This document shows, piece by piece, positions 51,571-60,819 of a DNA stretch of 64,000 bases (within the stretch, counting starts at the first letter, position 1; the number at the start of each line of letters is the position of its first letter). Both the position numbers and the translations under genes were made by a program. This DNA comes from Desulfovibrio sp. UCD-KL4C (GTDB lineage: Bacteria; Desulfobacterota; Desulfovibrionia; Desulfovibrionales; Desulfovibrionaceae). The notes beneath the pieces are model-generated. The model made no database searches and was not told where the DNA came from. It saw only the letters and a list, made by a program, of their open reading frames with translations. The stretch covers positions 445,316 through 509,315 of the forward strand of contig NZ_VCNC01000004.1 in the NCBI RefSeq assembly GCF_006210265.1, written 5' to 3'.

Positions 51571-53352
51571 ATGATTAATCGTTATCTTGAAAAAACTTGG
51601 GTGCAGTATCTGTGTCTAGCTACACTGACAGCTCTGCTGGTTTATTATTTCGGCTGGGTTTTTGACTTCGGCTATAAATTTGACTGGAGTGTTCTTTATA
51701 AAAAAGATCCTTCGTATGGAACTGTGCTGGGAGATATGCTTATTTCCGGGCTTGGAAAAACCATAACAATATCCCTTCTTAGTTCAGGAATTGCTCTGGG
51801 ACTTGGGATTCTGTTTGGTTTAGGACGGTTGTCGCAGTTTAAGCCTGTTAATTGGTTCTCTTCCGCATATGTTGAATTTTTCAGAAATACGCCGCTTCTG
51901 ATCCAACTTTTCTTTTGGTATTTTGCACTTCCGATGGGGCTGCCGGAAGGGGTGCGTAATGCTCTTTTTGATTATAACTATGAAATGGTTGCGGCTACTC
52001 TCGCTCTCGGTATTTACACCAGTGCATTCATGGCTGAGGTTATCCGCGCGGGTATTCAGTCTATTCCAAAAGGTCTTTTGGAAGCTTCATATTCATCTGG
52101 TCTTTCTCCATTTCAGACCTTGAGCAAAATCGTTCTGCCTCTTGCTTTCAGGGCTATTATTCCACCGCTCGGCAGTGAATTCCTGAATAATATGAAGAAC
52201 TCTTCACTGGCCATGGTTGTTGGTGTTTCCGAGCTTTGCTGGGCTTCGCAGCAGATTGAATCGCTTACATTTAAAGGCTTTGAAGCCACAACCGCTGCAA
52301 CAATTATATATCTTTCACTTTCGCTTATTATTGCCGGAATTTTGAATCTGGTAAATTTAAAACTTCAGATTATTCCTAAGAAGAGCAGAACAATTGGTCA
52401 CACAATTGCTGATATCGTTTTCTGGCCTGTTCTTACTCCTCTTGCTGCTATCTCTACTCTTCTAGGTTGTTGTTTTCGCAGAAAAACAGACGGCTTTAAT
52501 TTGACAAGTGCTCAGGCCGCCAGAAAGGCTCTCCTTGAGAAAGTTACAAAAATTTTCACTCTGATTTGGAAAACTGTTTTTATTGCCTTCTTCTTATCAA
52601 TAATTGTTATGGCTGGAATAGGGTTATCCAGATTTAATTTTCAGGTTATTTGGGATAATATTGGAACGCTCATTTACTGGAGATTTCCTAACGGCAGTCC
52701 TAATGAAATCTTATGGGGGCTTGGCGGGCTGTCATTCTCTATTCTAATGTCAGTCATAGCTATTTCGGCAAGCTTCTTTATAGGGCTTGTTGTCGGAGTG
52801 GGCAGAACATCCAAGAATAAGCTGTTCCTAATTCCCAGTACTCTTTACATTGAGCTTATCCGCGGTAATCCTCTGATCATGGTTATCTTCTGGATTTATT
52901 TCTTCATTCCAATTTTGACCGGAGCATTTTTGAATGTTTTCTGGAGTGCGACTATTGCTCTGACTGTTTTTACCGGAGCGTATCTTGCGGAAATTGTACG
53001 AAGTGGTATTCAGAATATTCCTGCCGGACAGTTTGAAGCAGCTATGAGCACAGGGATGACTTATCTTCAGACCATGCGTAAAATTATTCTTCCACAAGCT
53101 TTGAAGCAGATGCTTCCTGCTATTGTCGGACAGTTCATCGCTATCTTTAAAGACTCTTCACTTGCCTTTGTTATCGGTGTTCTAGAGCTGACATTTGTCG
53201 CTCAGGGCCTCAATAACAGACTTATGATTTATCCTTTTGAAATCTACACTACCGTTGCAGCATTATATTTTATTTGTTGCTACATGATGAGCATCGTGGC
53301 AAGACGCCTTGAACGGAAGTTGTCAACGGACACCTTCCGGTTGCAGATGTAA
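51571..53352 (+). CDS. Fused double-domain amino acid ABC permease
   Basis: This 593-residue protein is two HisM/GlnP-type permease halves in one chain. The first half has its EAA loop EASYSSGLSPFQTLSKIVLP (about 170-190). The second has EAAMSTGMTYLQTMRKIILP near 490. A linker with charged residues (FRRKTDGFNLTSAQAARKAL) separates them at ~300. Normally two separate permease genes make the heterodimer. The Shine-Dalgarno is weak. It is the last gene of the operon. Confidence 0.93.
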   Translation: MINRYLEKTWVQYLCLATLTALLVYYFGWVFDFGYKFDWSVLYKKDPSYGTVLGDMLISGLGKTITISLLSSGIALGLGILFGLGRLSQFKPVNWFSSAYVEFFRNTPLLIQLFFWYFALPMGLPEGVRNALFDYNYEMVAATLALGIYTSAFMAEVIRAGIQSIPKGLLEASYSSGLSPFQTLSKIVLPLAFRAIIPPLGSEFLNNMKNSSLAMVVGVSELCWASQQIESLTFKGFEATTAATIIYLSLSLIIAGILNLVNLKLQIIPKKSRTIGHTIADIVFWPVLTPLAAISTLLGCCFRRKTDGFNLTSAQAARKALLEKVTKIFTLIWKTVFIAFFLSIIVMAGIGLSRFNFQVIWDNIGTLIYWRFPNGSPNEILWGLGGLSFSILMSVIAISASFFIGLVVGVGRTSKNKLFLIPSTLYIELIRGNPLIMVIFWIYFFIPILTGAFLNVFWSATIALTVFTGAYLAEIVRSGIQNIPAGQFEAAMSTGMTYLQTMRKIILPQALKQMLPAIVGQFIAIFKDSSLAFVIGVLELTFVAQGLNNRLMIYPFEIYTTVAALYFICCYMMSIVARRLERKLSTDTFRLQM

Positions 53353-53360
53353 TTGACTTC

Positions 53361-53397
53361 CTTCCCCGTGTGCGTGTTGTACACGGGGAGGGTTTCT
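53361..53397 (+). terminator. Terminator after ABC transporter operon
   Basis: An 11-bp stem CTTCCCCGTGT/ACACGGGGAGG, loop GCGTGTTGT, followed by TTTCTT. It lies directly before the glycan cluster. Confidence 0.85.
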
Positions 53398-53421
53398 TAA
53401 TTGAAGCGTCCGGAGAGTCTC

Positions 53422-55497
53422 ATGTTTGGTAAGAGTGTTCCTGTTTTTTGTTATCATGCCGTCTGCGAAGAAGACGGTCATTCACCTGAAACCTTTGCTG
53501 CCCATCTTGATGCGATAGTCGATATGGGATTTAAAACTATCAGCGCGAATCACCTGTACGACATTTGTCTGGGCAGGCGTAAGCTTGATGCAAAATATGT
53601 AGTTCTTACCTTTGATGATTGTCATATCAGCAATTGGCTAAACGTTGTCCCTATGCTTGAAGAGCGCGGGATGACAGGCGTTTTCTTTGCTGTTCGCGAT
53701 TTTATCGGGCAGGGAGAGATCCGCTCGAAAGCTGATGTTCCTGAAATGCTGCCCATGCGTGAAGCCTTTATTAAAGCCTTATCCGAAAACGACACCTCAC
53801 AATTTATGAATGAAGCTGAACTCAAGTCTCTTGTTCATGACAAGGGTATGGAGGTTTATGCTCACACATGTCGCCATCAGGGATGCTTTAAAGATTTAAG
53901 ATTTCGCGGTGATTATTCTACCGAATCCCATTGGTCTACATGGGGAATCTATCGCAGATTAAATTCAAAGCTTCCTGTTTTTGATAATGGAAGCAGCTTC
54001 GCCTACAATGGCTTCTGGCCGGTCTTCCGTAAAGGACGTGTCTTTTTCAAAAGGCGCACAGATGAGGAAAGAAGACAATTCTGCCGTGAAGATTTCAGCC
54101 GTTGCATGGAAAAAATCAAAGAAATTAACGGGGCAGAGCGTCAATTCTTCTGCTGGCCTTGGGGACATTTCGATTCTATTTCTTTAGAAGAAGCTGCTGC
54201 TTGTGGTTTTGATGGAACTTTCACCTTGGAACGGTCCGCTAATATGTTTGGAACTGATCCTATGCGTATTCATCGCATTGGTGTCGGATCCAGCAAGGAT
54301 GCTGCGTGGATTCGTAAGCGTCTTTCCATGTATTCTCATGAAGCTGTTGCTGTAAGTTGTTTTAAATTTTTCGGCAAAAAAAATGATATAGGTAAAGTTT
54401 TATATATTACTGACACGGAAAAACTTTCCGGCGGCAGCAGGCAGCTTATTAACAGTGCCAAGGCAATGCGCTTGTCAGGTGTAGGTGTTGTCGCTGTGGT
54501 GCCGCCTGCTTCAGGGCTGATTCCTGAACTGGAAGAAATCGGAGTAGAAGTTGTTGTTTTAGACAGTTTCAAAAATATATTTAAAGCGTCAGGATTTTTA
54601 GCAGATCTTATTAACGAAAAACAGATAGATGTGGTTCATACTTATCACAACAGGTCTGTTAAAATTGCATGTCTTGCAAAAGGTTTATCATTGCTTGGCG
54701 GTAAAAAGTTTAAGGTCTTTTTCAACCGCGGCGTAATTTATAAACCGAATCCACTTGCCCCTTTATTTGCGCTGATAGGCGACGGATATATTTGTAATTC
54801 TCTTAAGTGTCGTAATGTGTTGTTGAAGCATGGAGTTCCTGCCAAAAGGGCGCATGTTGTATATAACTCTTTTGTCGGAAGCGGACGCAAGCCGCGTCGC
54901 TCTGTTGCAACCTCAGTTATCTATGTAGGTAATTCAGGGCATGCAAAAGGGCCTGATCTTTTTATAAAAGCTGTTGAAGATCTGCTCTCAAAGGATCCGT
55001 GTGAAGGCGTTCGTTTTATAGCTGTAGGGTTGAAAGATATTTCTGTTTATAAAGATATTGCATCCGCTTCTACGCTTGAACGCATTGAAAGCCCCGGTTA
55101 TGTCAGTCACGCTGAAACTGTGCGCTTACTTGCGACTTCCCACATTTACGTCATGAGTTCCCGTCAGGAATCAATGCCGAATACTCTTATTGAAGCTTTT
55201 GATGCGGGGCTTGCCGCTGTATGTACCGATGCCGGAGGAACTTCCGAACTTATCCGTGACGGGGTGAACGGTTTTATGTGTCCTGTTGAGGATGTTTGCG
55301 CTATTTCATCAGCGATTAAAAAATTGATAGATGATGGTGAACTTCGCAGGAACATGGGCAGGTTCAATCTTAAAATTGTCCGAAACCTTATGAGTACTCC
55401 TGCTAAATCTCGAGCCTTGCTCGGTGTTTATAGTTCCTATACTAAAGATGATCCAAAAATTGGACCGCTTGAAATTGACGCTTTTATGGAAAATTAG
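53422..55497 (+). CDS. Polysaccharide deacetylase fused to GT4 glycosyltransferase
   Basis: ATG 53422 is taken (GGAGAG 5 bases upstream) over TTG 53401; the product is 691 residues. Residues 1-305 are a NodB-type deacetylase: CYHAV, VLTFDDCH, a metal-binding HTCRH in the THTCRHQGCF region, and FCWPWGH. Residues ~320-680 form a GT-B family 4 transferase: SGGSRQLINSA, VYVGNSGHAKGPDLFIKAV-like, ESMPNTLIEAFDAGLAAVCT and GGTSELI. It is probably a cell-surface glycan enzyme. It leads a cluster with a GT2 enzyme and a heptose nucleotidyltransferase. Confidence 0.92.
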   Translation: MFGKSVPVFCYHAVCEEDGHSPETFAAHLDAIVDMGFKTISANHLYDICLGRRKLDAKYVVLTFDDCHISNWLNVVPMLEERGMTGVFFAVRDFIGQGEIRSKADVPEMLPMREAFIKALSENDTSQFMNEAELKSLVHDKGMEVYAHTCRHQGCFKDLRFRGDYSTESHWSTWGIYRRLNSKLPVFDNGSSFAYNGFWPVFRKGRVFFKRRTDEERRQFCREDFSRCMEKIKEINGAERQFFCWPWGHFDSISLEEAAACGFDGTFTLERSANMFGTDPMRIHRIGVGSSKDAAWIRKRLSMYSHEAVAVSCFKFFGKKNDIGKVLYITDTEKLSGGSRQLINSAKAMRLSGVGVVAVVPPASGLIPELEEIGVEVVVLDSFKNIFKASGFLADLINEKQIDVVHTYHNRSVKIACLAKGLSLLGGKKFKVFFNRGVIYKPNPLAPLFALIGDGYICNSLKCRNVLLKHGVPAKRAHVVYNSFVGSGRKPRRSVATSVIYVGNSGHAKGPDLFIKAVEDLLSKDPCEGVRFIAVGLKDISVYKDIASASTLERIESPGYVSHAETVRLLATSHIYVMSSRQESMPNTLIEAFDAGLAAVCTDAGGTSELIRDGVNGFMCPVEDVCAISSAIKKLIDDGELRRNMGRFNLKIVRNLMSTPAKSRALLGVYSSYTKDDPKIGPLEIDAFMEN

Positions 55498-55594
55498 CTT
55501 TGCTTTTCAGTTGCTTTGATACTTTTTTGATGCGTGCTATATGCCTTTAAGATTACCATTGAGTAGTTCTAATTAAGTAAGGAGTGGCATCGTA

Positions 55595-57265
55595 ATGGAA
55601 GCATCTTCTATAGAAAATTATTGGTCTGAGATAGATAGTTCAGTACGGGCTAAATTGCTTTTAGGTTCCGTAGGCGGAAAGCATTTATTAGAAACTGGGA
55701 AACGCTGTCTGGAGTCAACTCCGCAACTTGCGGTTGAATTGTTGCTGGCCGCATATACGGCCAATCCTCTTGATGGTAATACGGCACGTCAGCTTTTAAA
55801 TATTGAAGCTCTTGTTTCTTTTTTTCCTTCGGCTGTCGTAAAGTGTATTTCATTTGTTGCTGAAAATTGGGCGCGTCCGAAGAACATTTCTTATTTTTTA
55901 CGCATTATCTCCAAAAGAGATAACTTGAAAATAAGGTCATATATTCTTTCCTGTATTGAAAAAGAACCGGAAAATTTATTTTGGATTCAGCAGGGGCTTA
56001 TCTACGCCGGAGCTAATTCAGATTTTGATTTCGGCATAAAGTTGCTTTCCGCAGAATTGAGTCCTGAACTTTTTCCCGCTGTTAACGGGGCCAAAGCCTT
56101 TTTTTATTTTATGTCAGGAGATAATGCAGAATCCTTTAAATTCCTCAATGCCGCTTCTGAAGCTTTTGGGTTTGCAAATTTTGCAAATTTAGCGGCTTCA
56201 ATTTTTTTAGAATTTGATGACCGTGAATCTGCAGTAAATATCTTATCTGCTTCTGTTCAGACTCAGCCGTGGAGAAGCACAGAAACTTTACGTCTTTATG
56301 ATATAGTTTGCGACTTAGACAGTAAGAAAACTCCCCTGTTAGGGAAAGTTGCAATATTGTTATATTCCTACAATAAATTTGATGAACTTGATGCCACTCT
56401 TGGATCGTTGCATCGTTCTGAATTAGGTGGTGCGAAAATTTTTGTGCTTGATAACGGTTCAAGTGATTCAACTGCCGAAGTTCTTGATCGCTGGAAAGAT
56501 GAGTTCGAGGATCGCATGGTTCGTATTAACTTACCTGTCAATATCGGAGCCGCAGCTGCGCGGAACTGGCTGATGAATTTGCCGGAAGTCAAAGCCTGTG
56601 GTTTTGCAATCTATCTTGACGATGATGTAGAAGTTTTTCCGGATTGGCTGTTGCGGTTTGGAGCTGCTGCTGCGGAATATCCTGATGCCGGAGCATGGGG
56701 TTGTAAGGTCGTTGATTACAGTTCACCTGCGGTAATGCAGTCGGTAGATCTACACCTTGTTCAACCGTCTGGAGAAGAAGGTGACGGGCCGGAAGTTGAT
56801 TTGACTAAAATTGCTCCGAATCCGTTTAAAGTTTCTGATCTTCACCATCAGGTGCTGGATAGCGGATATTTTGATTACATGCGCCCTTGCGCGTCTGTAA
56901 CAGGGTGTTGTCATATGTTCAGAACAGAGAAGCTTCTTGACAACGGAGGGTTTTCCCTGTTCCTTTCTCCATCTCAGTATGATGACATGGAGCACGACCT
57001 TCGAAACAGCCTTAAAGGTGAGTTTGCAGTGTATCAAGGGCATCTTCGGATATTTCATCGTAAGAACACCGGCGCGGCAAGTCGTATTTCAGTTACGCAT
57101 GAAGGAAACGCTTTGGGGAATAAATATAAAATGCAGGCCATGCATCCACGTAGTGAAATATTAAAAATTATGGCTGACGAAGAAAAATTTCTTCAGCTCG
57201 ACCTTAAGAAAAAGATTAAATATCTGGCAGATAATGGCTTTTTTGAAAGTCAGTTGCCCAAATAG
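55595..57265 (+). CDS. Family 2 glycosyltransferase with helical N-terminal region
   Basis: In this 556-residue protein, residues 1-245 are a helical, TPR-like region without recognised catalysis. From ~250 comes a GT-A domain: VAILLYSYNKFDELDATLGS, LDNGSSDSTAEVLDRW, NIGAAAARNWLM and the metal-binding DDDVEVFPDW. AAGGAG lies before the ATG. It probably transfers a sugar in surface polysaccharide or glycoprotein synthesis, and is 14 bases from the next gene. Confidence 0.9.
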   Translation: MEASSIENYWSEIDSSVRAKLLLGSVGGKHLLETGKRCLESTPQLAVELLLAAYTANPLDGNTARQLLNIEALVSFFPSAVVKCISFVAENWARPKNISYFLRIISKRDNLKIRSYILSCIEKEPENLFWIQQGLIYAGANSDFDFGIKLLSAELSPELFPAVNGAKAFFYFMSGDNAESFKFLNAASEAFGFANFANLAASIFLEFDDRESAVNILSASVQTQPWRSTETLRLYDIVCDLDSKKTPLLGKVAILLYSYNKFDELDATLGSLHRSELGGAKIFVLDNGSSDSTAEVLDRWKDEFEDRMVRINLPVNIGAAAARNWLMNLPEVKACGFAIYLDDDVEVFPDWLLRFGAAAAEYPDAGAWGCKVVDYSSPAVMQSVDLHLVQPSGEEGDGPEVDLTKIAPNPFKVSDLHHQVLDSGYFDYMRPCASVTGCCHMFRTEKLLDNGGFSLFLSPSQYDDMEHDLRNSLKGEFAVYQGHLRIFHRKNTGAASRISVTHEGNALGNKYKMQAMHPRSEILKIMADEEKFLQLDLKKKIKYLADNGFFESQLPK

Positions 57266-57279
57266 GATATGGAGGAATA

Positions 57280-58050
57280 ATGTCTGAACACGATCAAACC
57301 GAAGAATTTTTGAATAATCTGCCTGAACTCGAAGCTGGAAAAACTTTTGCTTTTTCATGTCATCCCGGAATTTCCTGTTTTAACGCTTGTTGTGGTGATC
57401 TGAATCTTATGCTCACTCCCTATGATGTTCTTAGACTACGTAAGGAACTTGGGTACGACAGCAAAAAATTTATTCATAACCACGCAGATATTACACGTAC
57501 TCCTAACATCGGTTTTCCGATGACCAAACTCCGCATGCTTGATAACTCAAAGCGTAGCTGTCCTTTTGTGCGTGATGAGGGATGTTCTGTTTATACGAAC
57601 AGACCCGGAGCGTGCCGCACTTACCCGCTTGGCAGAGCGTCCAGAGTCGGTGAAGATGGCAAAATGGTAGAACAGTTTTTTATAGTGCAGGAGCGTCACT
57701 GTCGTGGTTTTGAGGAAGAAAAAGAATGGACCAGCGATGAGTGGCTGAAAGATCAGGGACTTGAAGAATACAACGAAGTTAATGACCGTTACATGCGTCT
57801 TATGACTCGCGCCCGCAAGGCTGGAGTTGTTCTTGATGAAAGAAAATTGAATATGGTTTTCCTTGCTCTGTATCAAGTAGATAACTTTACTAACTTTATT
57901 AAAGATATGAATGTCTTTGCAAGACTTGAAATTTCTGATGAAAGACAGACCGCTATCCTCAGTGATGAAGAAAAGTGTCTGGACTTTGCCCTCGACTGGG
58001 TGGAGCTGATAGTTCTTGGATCTTCTGAGAATTTATCGCCTAAAAAGTAG
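57280..58050 (+). CDS. YkgJ-family cysteine-cluster protein
   Basis: The 256-residue protein has the YkgJ/DUF3109-like pattern CHPGISCFNACCGDLNLMLT. CPFVRDEGCSVYTNRPGACRTYPLGR follows with conserved cysteines for a Zn or Fe-S site. The function of the family is not established. GGAGG lies before the ATG. The gene overlaps no catalytic neighbour; the next gene starts 25 bases later and is probably co-transcribed. Confidence 0.9.
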   Translation: MSEHDQTEEFLNNLPELEAGKTFAFSCHPGISCFNACCGDLNLMLTPYDVLRLRKELGYDSKKFIHNHADITRTPNIGFPMTKLRMLDNSKRSCPFVRDEGCSVYTNRPGACRTYPLGRASRVGEDGKMVEQFFIVQERHCRGFEEEKEWTSDEWLKDQGLEEYNEVNDRYMRLMTRARKAGVVLDERKLNMVFLALYQVDNFTNFIKDMNVFARLEISDERQTAILSDEEKCLDFALDWVELIVLGSSENLSPKK

Positions 58051-58075
58051 CCATAAAGTAGAAAATATCGGAGAG

Positions 58076-58585
58076 ATGGATTTGCCCGAAAAATTAAATA
58101 TTGATCTTAACAGCCCCAAAATACTTTTTGCTGATGAATTTGAAAGTATAAGAGCAGACGTTGCTGGAAAAAAAATAGTTTTTACCAACGGGTGCTTTGA
58201 TATCCTCCATGCCGGGCATGTCGACTTGCTTGCGCGTGCTAAAGAGCAGGGAGATGTTCTAGTATTAGGGTTGAACAGTGATAAATCTGTACGTTCCATT
58301 AAAGGGGAAAAAAGACCTGTTATTTCGCAACAACAAAGAGCGTTTGTCTTGGCAGGGCTTGCCAGTATTGATTTTGTCATATTTTTTGATGAAGATACAC
58401 CTTATGAATTGATTAAAAAAGTACAGCCGGATGTGCTTGTTAAAGGCGGTGACTGGACTATTGATAACATAGTGGGACGGGACGTAGTTGAAGGGCTCGG
58501 CGGAGTTGTACTCAGTCTTGCGTTGCTGCCCGGGTATTCCACTACTTCCGTTATCCGGTTTATCAGGGATAACGAGATCGAGTAA
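58076..58585 (+). CDS. rfaE2: Heptose-1-phosphate adenylyltransferase (RfaE2 / HldE C-domain)
   Basis: The nucleotidyltransferase fold has FTNGCFDILHAGHVDLLARA (HxGH motif), LGLNSDKSVRSIKGEKRPV and ILVKGGDW-like residues. It adenylylates D-glycero-D-manno-heptose-1-phosphate for LPS inner core. ATG 58076 (169 residues) is preferred, because the longer frame from 58016 lies inside the preceding gene. TTG 58082 is also possible and better spaced from GGAGAG. The kinase domain (RfaE1) is not fused and is not nearby. It ends the glycan cluster. Confidence 0.92.
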   Translation: MDLPEKLNIDLNSPKILFADEFESIRADVAGKKIVFTNGCFDILHAGHVDLLARAKEQGDVLVLGLNSDKSVRSIKGEKRPVISQQQRAFVLAGLASIDFVIFFDEDTPYELIKKVQPDVLVKGGDWTIDNIVGRDVVEGLGGVVLSLALLPGYSTTSVIRFIRDNEIE

Positions 58586-58662
58586 TAAGTATCTTGTTTA
58601 ACTCTTTGAGTAATTGTGTTAGGTATTTATTAAAGTTTTTTCAGCTAAATATTTTAGAACAC

Positions 58663-58692
58663 TTGACAAGGTTGTCTGAGTTGGGCTATTTA
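58663..58692 (+). promoter_or_regulatory. Promoter for tRNA gene
   Basis: TTGACA (58663-58668), an 18-base spacer, then TATTTA (58687-58692), 20 bases before the tRNA start. Confidence 0.8.
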
Positions 58693-58712
58693 GCTCGCCT
58701 CGCAGGTAAAAA

Positions 58713-58788
58713 GGGCCAATAGCTCAGTTGGTAGAGCCCCCGGCTCATAACCGGATGGTCCCAGGTTCAAGTCCTGGTTGGCCCACCA
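58713..58788 (+). tRNA. tRNA with anticodon CAT (elongator Met, or Ile2)
   Basis: The cloverleaf is complete: acceptor GGGCCAA/TTGGCCC, D-arm GCTC/GAGC, anticodon loop CTCATAA, T-arm CCAGG/CCTGG, and an encoded CCA. The anticodon is CAT. The 27-43 pair of the anticodon stem is C-A, a mismatch, and base 26 is C. This is likely elongator Met. A lysidine-modified Ile2 tRNA cannot be excluded from sequence alone. Confidence 0.93.
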
Positions 58789-58856
58789 CCAAAATATCAT
58801 ATGGATGCATTTCAAAAACTATCCAGAATTTTACGACTTTCTATTTAAGAAAGATT

Positions 58857-58900
58857 ATGTGCTCCCAGGGGGTAGCCCCGCGGGAGCATCTTCTTTTCTT
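58857..58900 (+). terminator. Terminator after tRNA
   Basis: ATGTGCTCCC pairs with GGGAGCAT with an inner GGGG/CCCC stem, followed by a T-rich tail. Confidence 0.75.
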
Positions 58901-58995
58901 CGAAATTGATATTTTGTGGTATTAGCAGGTGGGAAGACTTTTTTGTTTTACAAGTGGATTTGTCAGTAACGGCGCGAGAGTGTACGGTGATTTTT

Positions 58996-59805
58996 ATGAA
59001 AACATCGAATGTAATCAGTCTTGTTGAAACGTTTGCACCATCAGGCTATGCTGCCTCGTGGGATAACTGCGGTGTGCAGATTGCCGGTCCTGAAAGAGAA
59101 ATTAAAAAAGTGGCAGTGGCTCTTGATCCATTACCGCACGTAATTTCCAGTGCCTTGGATTGGGGCGCAGATTTTATTCTGACTCACCATCCACTGGCTA
59201 TCGATCAAAAACTTCCTGCGAAGCTTGGTTGGTTTCGGGATGTAATGAAACAGGTTCTTAGTGCAGATGTAACTCTTTGTGCTGCTCACACATCGCTTGA
59301 TGTGCAGTTCAATGGAGTTGTCTCGTGGCTCGGGCGTGAGCTTAAGCTTCAGGGGCTTAAGGCCCTTGATGTCGTTGCAGAAAATGATGCGGGGGAAAGC
59401 CTCGGATACGGCTGCATAGGCAACTTGGAATCTGTTCTTTCTCTTGAAAATTTTGTAGAACGGGTAGCTCGTGCTACAGGGTGTGAGGTTATTGCTGTTA
59501 GCGGACCGGCTCCTGAAAAAGTAAAAAGAGTTGCCATGTGCCCGGGGTCAGGGTCATCGCTTATAGATAAAGCTTTTGCACAGGGTGCGGATGTTTTTAT
59601 CACCGGCGATGTTAAATATCATTCGGCGCAAGAAAGTGTCGGAGCCGTTCTGGATGTCGGGCATTTTTCTCTTGAAGAGGAGATGATGCGCCGCTTCTCT
59701 GTTGTTTTAGAGCAGAATCTGGAAGACGGTGTTGAAGTAAAATTTTTTGCTGGACACAATCCTTTTGCCTATTATGTGCAAGGGAAGGGTGTCTGTAAGT
59801 CCTAA
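58996..59805 (+). CDS. Nif3-like dinuclear metal-centre protein
   Basis: From ATG 58996 the product has 269 residues. The upstream frame to 58906 runs into the tRNA terminator region and is rejected; a GTG three codons earlier is possible. Family motifs are WDNCGVQIAGP, LTHHPLAI, AHTSLDVQFNGV, CPGSGSSLI and FITGDVKYHSAQE. The members (GTP cyclohydrolase I type 2/NIF3) form hexamers with a two-metal site. The biochemical role is unsettled. Its gene precedes DUF164 and rnpB. Confidence 0.93.
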   Translation: MKTSNVISLVETFAPSGYAASWDNCGVQIAGPEREIKKVAVALDPLPHVISSALDWGADFILTHHPLAIDQKLPAKLGWFRDVMKQVLSADVTLCAAHTSLDVQFNGVVSWLGRELKLQGLKALDVVAENDAGESLGYGCIGNLESVLSLENFVERVARATGCEVIAVSGPAPEKVKRVAMCPGSGSSLIDKAFAQGADVFITGDVKYHSAQESVGAVLDVGHFSLEEEMMRRFSVVLEQNLEDGVEVKFFAGHNPFAYYVQGKGVCKS

Positions 59806-59836
59806 GCAGGACTTTTATAACTCTAGAGAAAGTTAG

Positions 59837-59864
59837 GGCTTCGTATAGGCCTTACGAAGTTTTA
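59837..59864 (+). terminator. Possible terminator after Nif3-like gene
   Basis: A short stem CTTCGTA/TACGAAG followed by TTTT. Confidence 0.5.
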
Positions 59865-59967
59865 AATGTGTTTTTATTACGGGACAGGCGGGCATAGACT
59901 GCTCATTAGTTTCCGAACATCGATGTAGCGTAGATTTGTATGAATCATTCGCAAAAGGGGACCCATA

Positions 59968-60762
59968 ATGTATGAAAAACAGGTAGAACAGCTTGTAGTT
60001 TTGCAAAAGGTTGATGATGAGATCCTTCTTCTTGAAGCAGAAATCGACCAGGCTCCCAAGGATGTGGCAGCTCTAGAATCTCGCCATGCTGCGCTGGAAA
60101 AGCGTAAAGAACAGCTTGAAGAGAAACTTGCCCACCTGAAAGAGCAGCAGAAAAAGCTCGAACTTGAAATCGAAGATGATGGCGTAAAAGTTAAAAAGAG
60201 CAAAAGCAAGTTGATGCTGGTTGGCACAACTAAAGAATATCATGCAATGATGCGTGAAATGGATAGCCTTGAAAAGCTCAACAGACTGCGCGAAGAAGAA
60301 AAAATAACTGTTCTGGAAGAAGTTACTCGGCAGAACGACATGTTTATTGAGAACAATGCAAAAATCGAAGCTCTGAATGAAGAGCTTGCAGAAAAACGTG
60401 TTGGACTTAAAACTAAACTTGCAGGCGCTCAAACTAAGCTTGATAAACTTAATAGGCAGAGAAATAAGTGCGGACAGGTTGTTCCTGCTCCGATTCTCGG
60501 CAGATATGAATTTATCCGCTCACGTTTAGCTCATCCGGTAATTGTACCTGTTATTGATTCCTTTTGTACCGGTTGTAATATTATGATCCCTCCACAGGTT
60601 TACAACAGCCTGCAGGAAGGAAAACAGATTATCAGCTGTCCTAATTGTCAGCGTCTTACTTATTGGCTGCCTAGTGAACCAGAGCCGGAAGTAGCAAAGC
60701 CTAAAAAAGCTGCAAAGCCTAAAAAAGCTGCAAAACCTAAAAAAGCTGCTGCGGAAAAATAA
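59968..60762 (+). CDS. DUF164-type zinc-ribbon coiled-coil protein
   Basis: In this 264-residue protein, residues ~5-175 form a long coiled coil (EKRKEQLEEKLAHLKEQQKK). A C4 zinc ribbon follows (CTGCN and CPNCQ about 24 residues apart). The last 25 residues are KPKKAA repeated three times from near-perfect 18-bp DNA repeats. The family is conserved, and nucleic-acid binding is inferred from the ribbon. AAGGGG precedes the ATG. It is upstream of rnpB. Confidence 0.92.
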   Translation: MYEKQVEQLVVLQKVDDEILLLEAEIDQAPKDVAALESRHAALEKRKEQLEEKLAHLKEQQKKLELEIEDDGVKVKKSKSKLMLVGTTKEYHAMMREMDSLEKLNRLREEEKITVLEEVTRQNDMFIENNAKIEALNEELAEKRVGLKTKLAGAQTKLDKLNRQRNKCGQVVPAPILGRYEFIRSRLAHPVIVPVIDSFCTGCNIMIPPQVYNSLQEGKQIISCPNCQRLTYWLPSEPEPEVAKPKKAAKPKKAAKPKKAAAEK

Positions 60763-60793
60763 AATTAAGATTTTGAAAGTTAAATAAAGTTTA

Positions 60794-60818
60794 GGGGAGT
60801 TTTACTCCCCTTTTTTTT
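60794..60818 (+). terminator. Terminator between DUF164 gene and rnpB
   Basis: A perfect 6-bp GC stem GGGGAG/CTCCCC with loop TTTTA and eight Ts, immediately before the RNase P RNA. Confidence 0.85.
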
Positions 60819-60819
60819 G

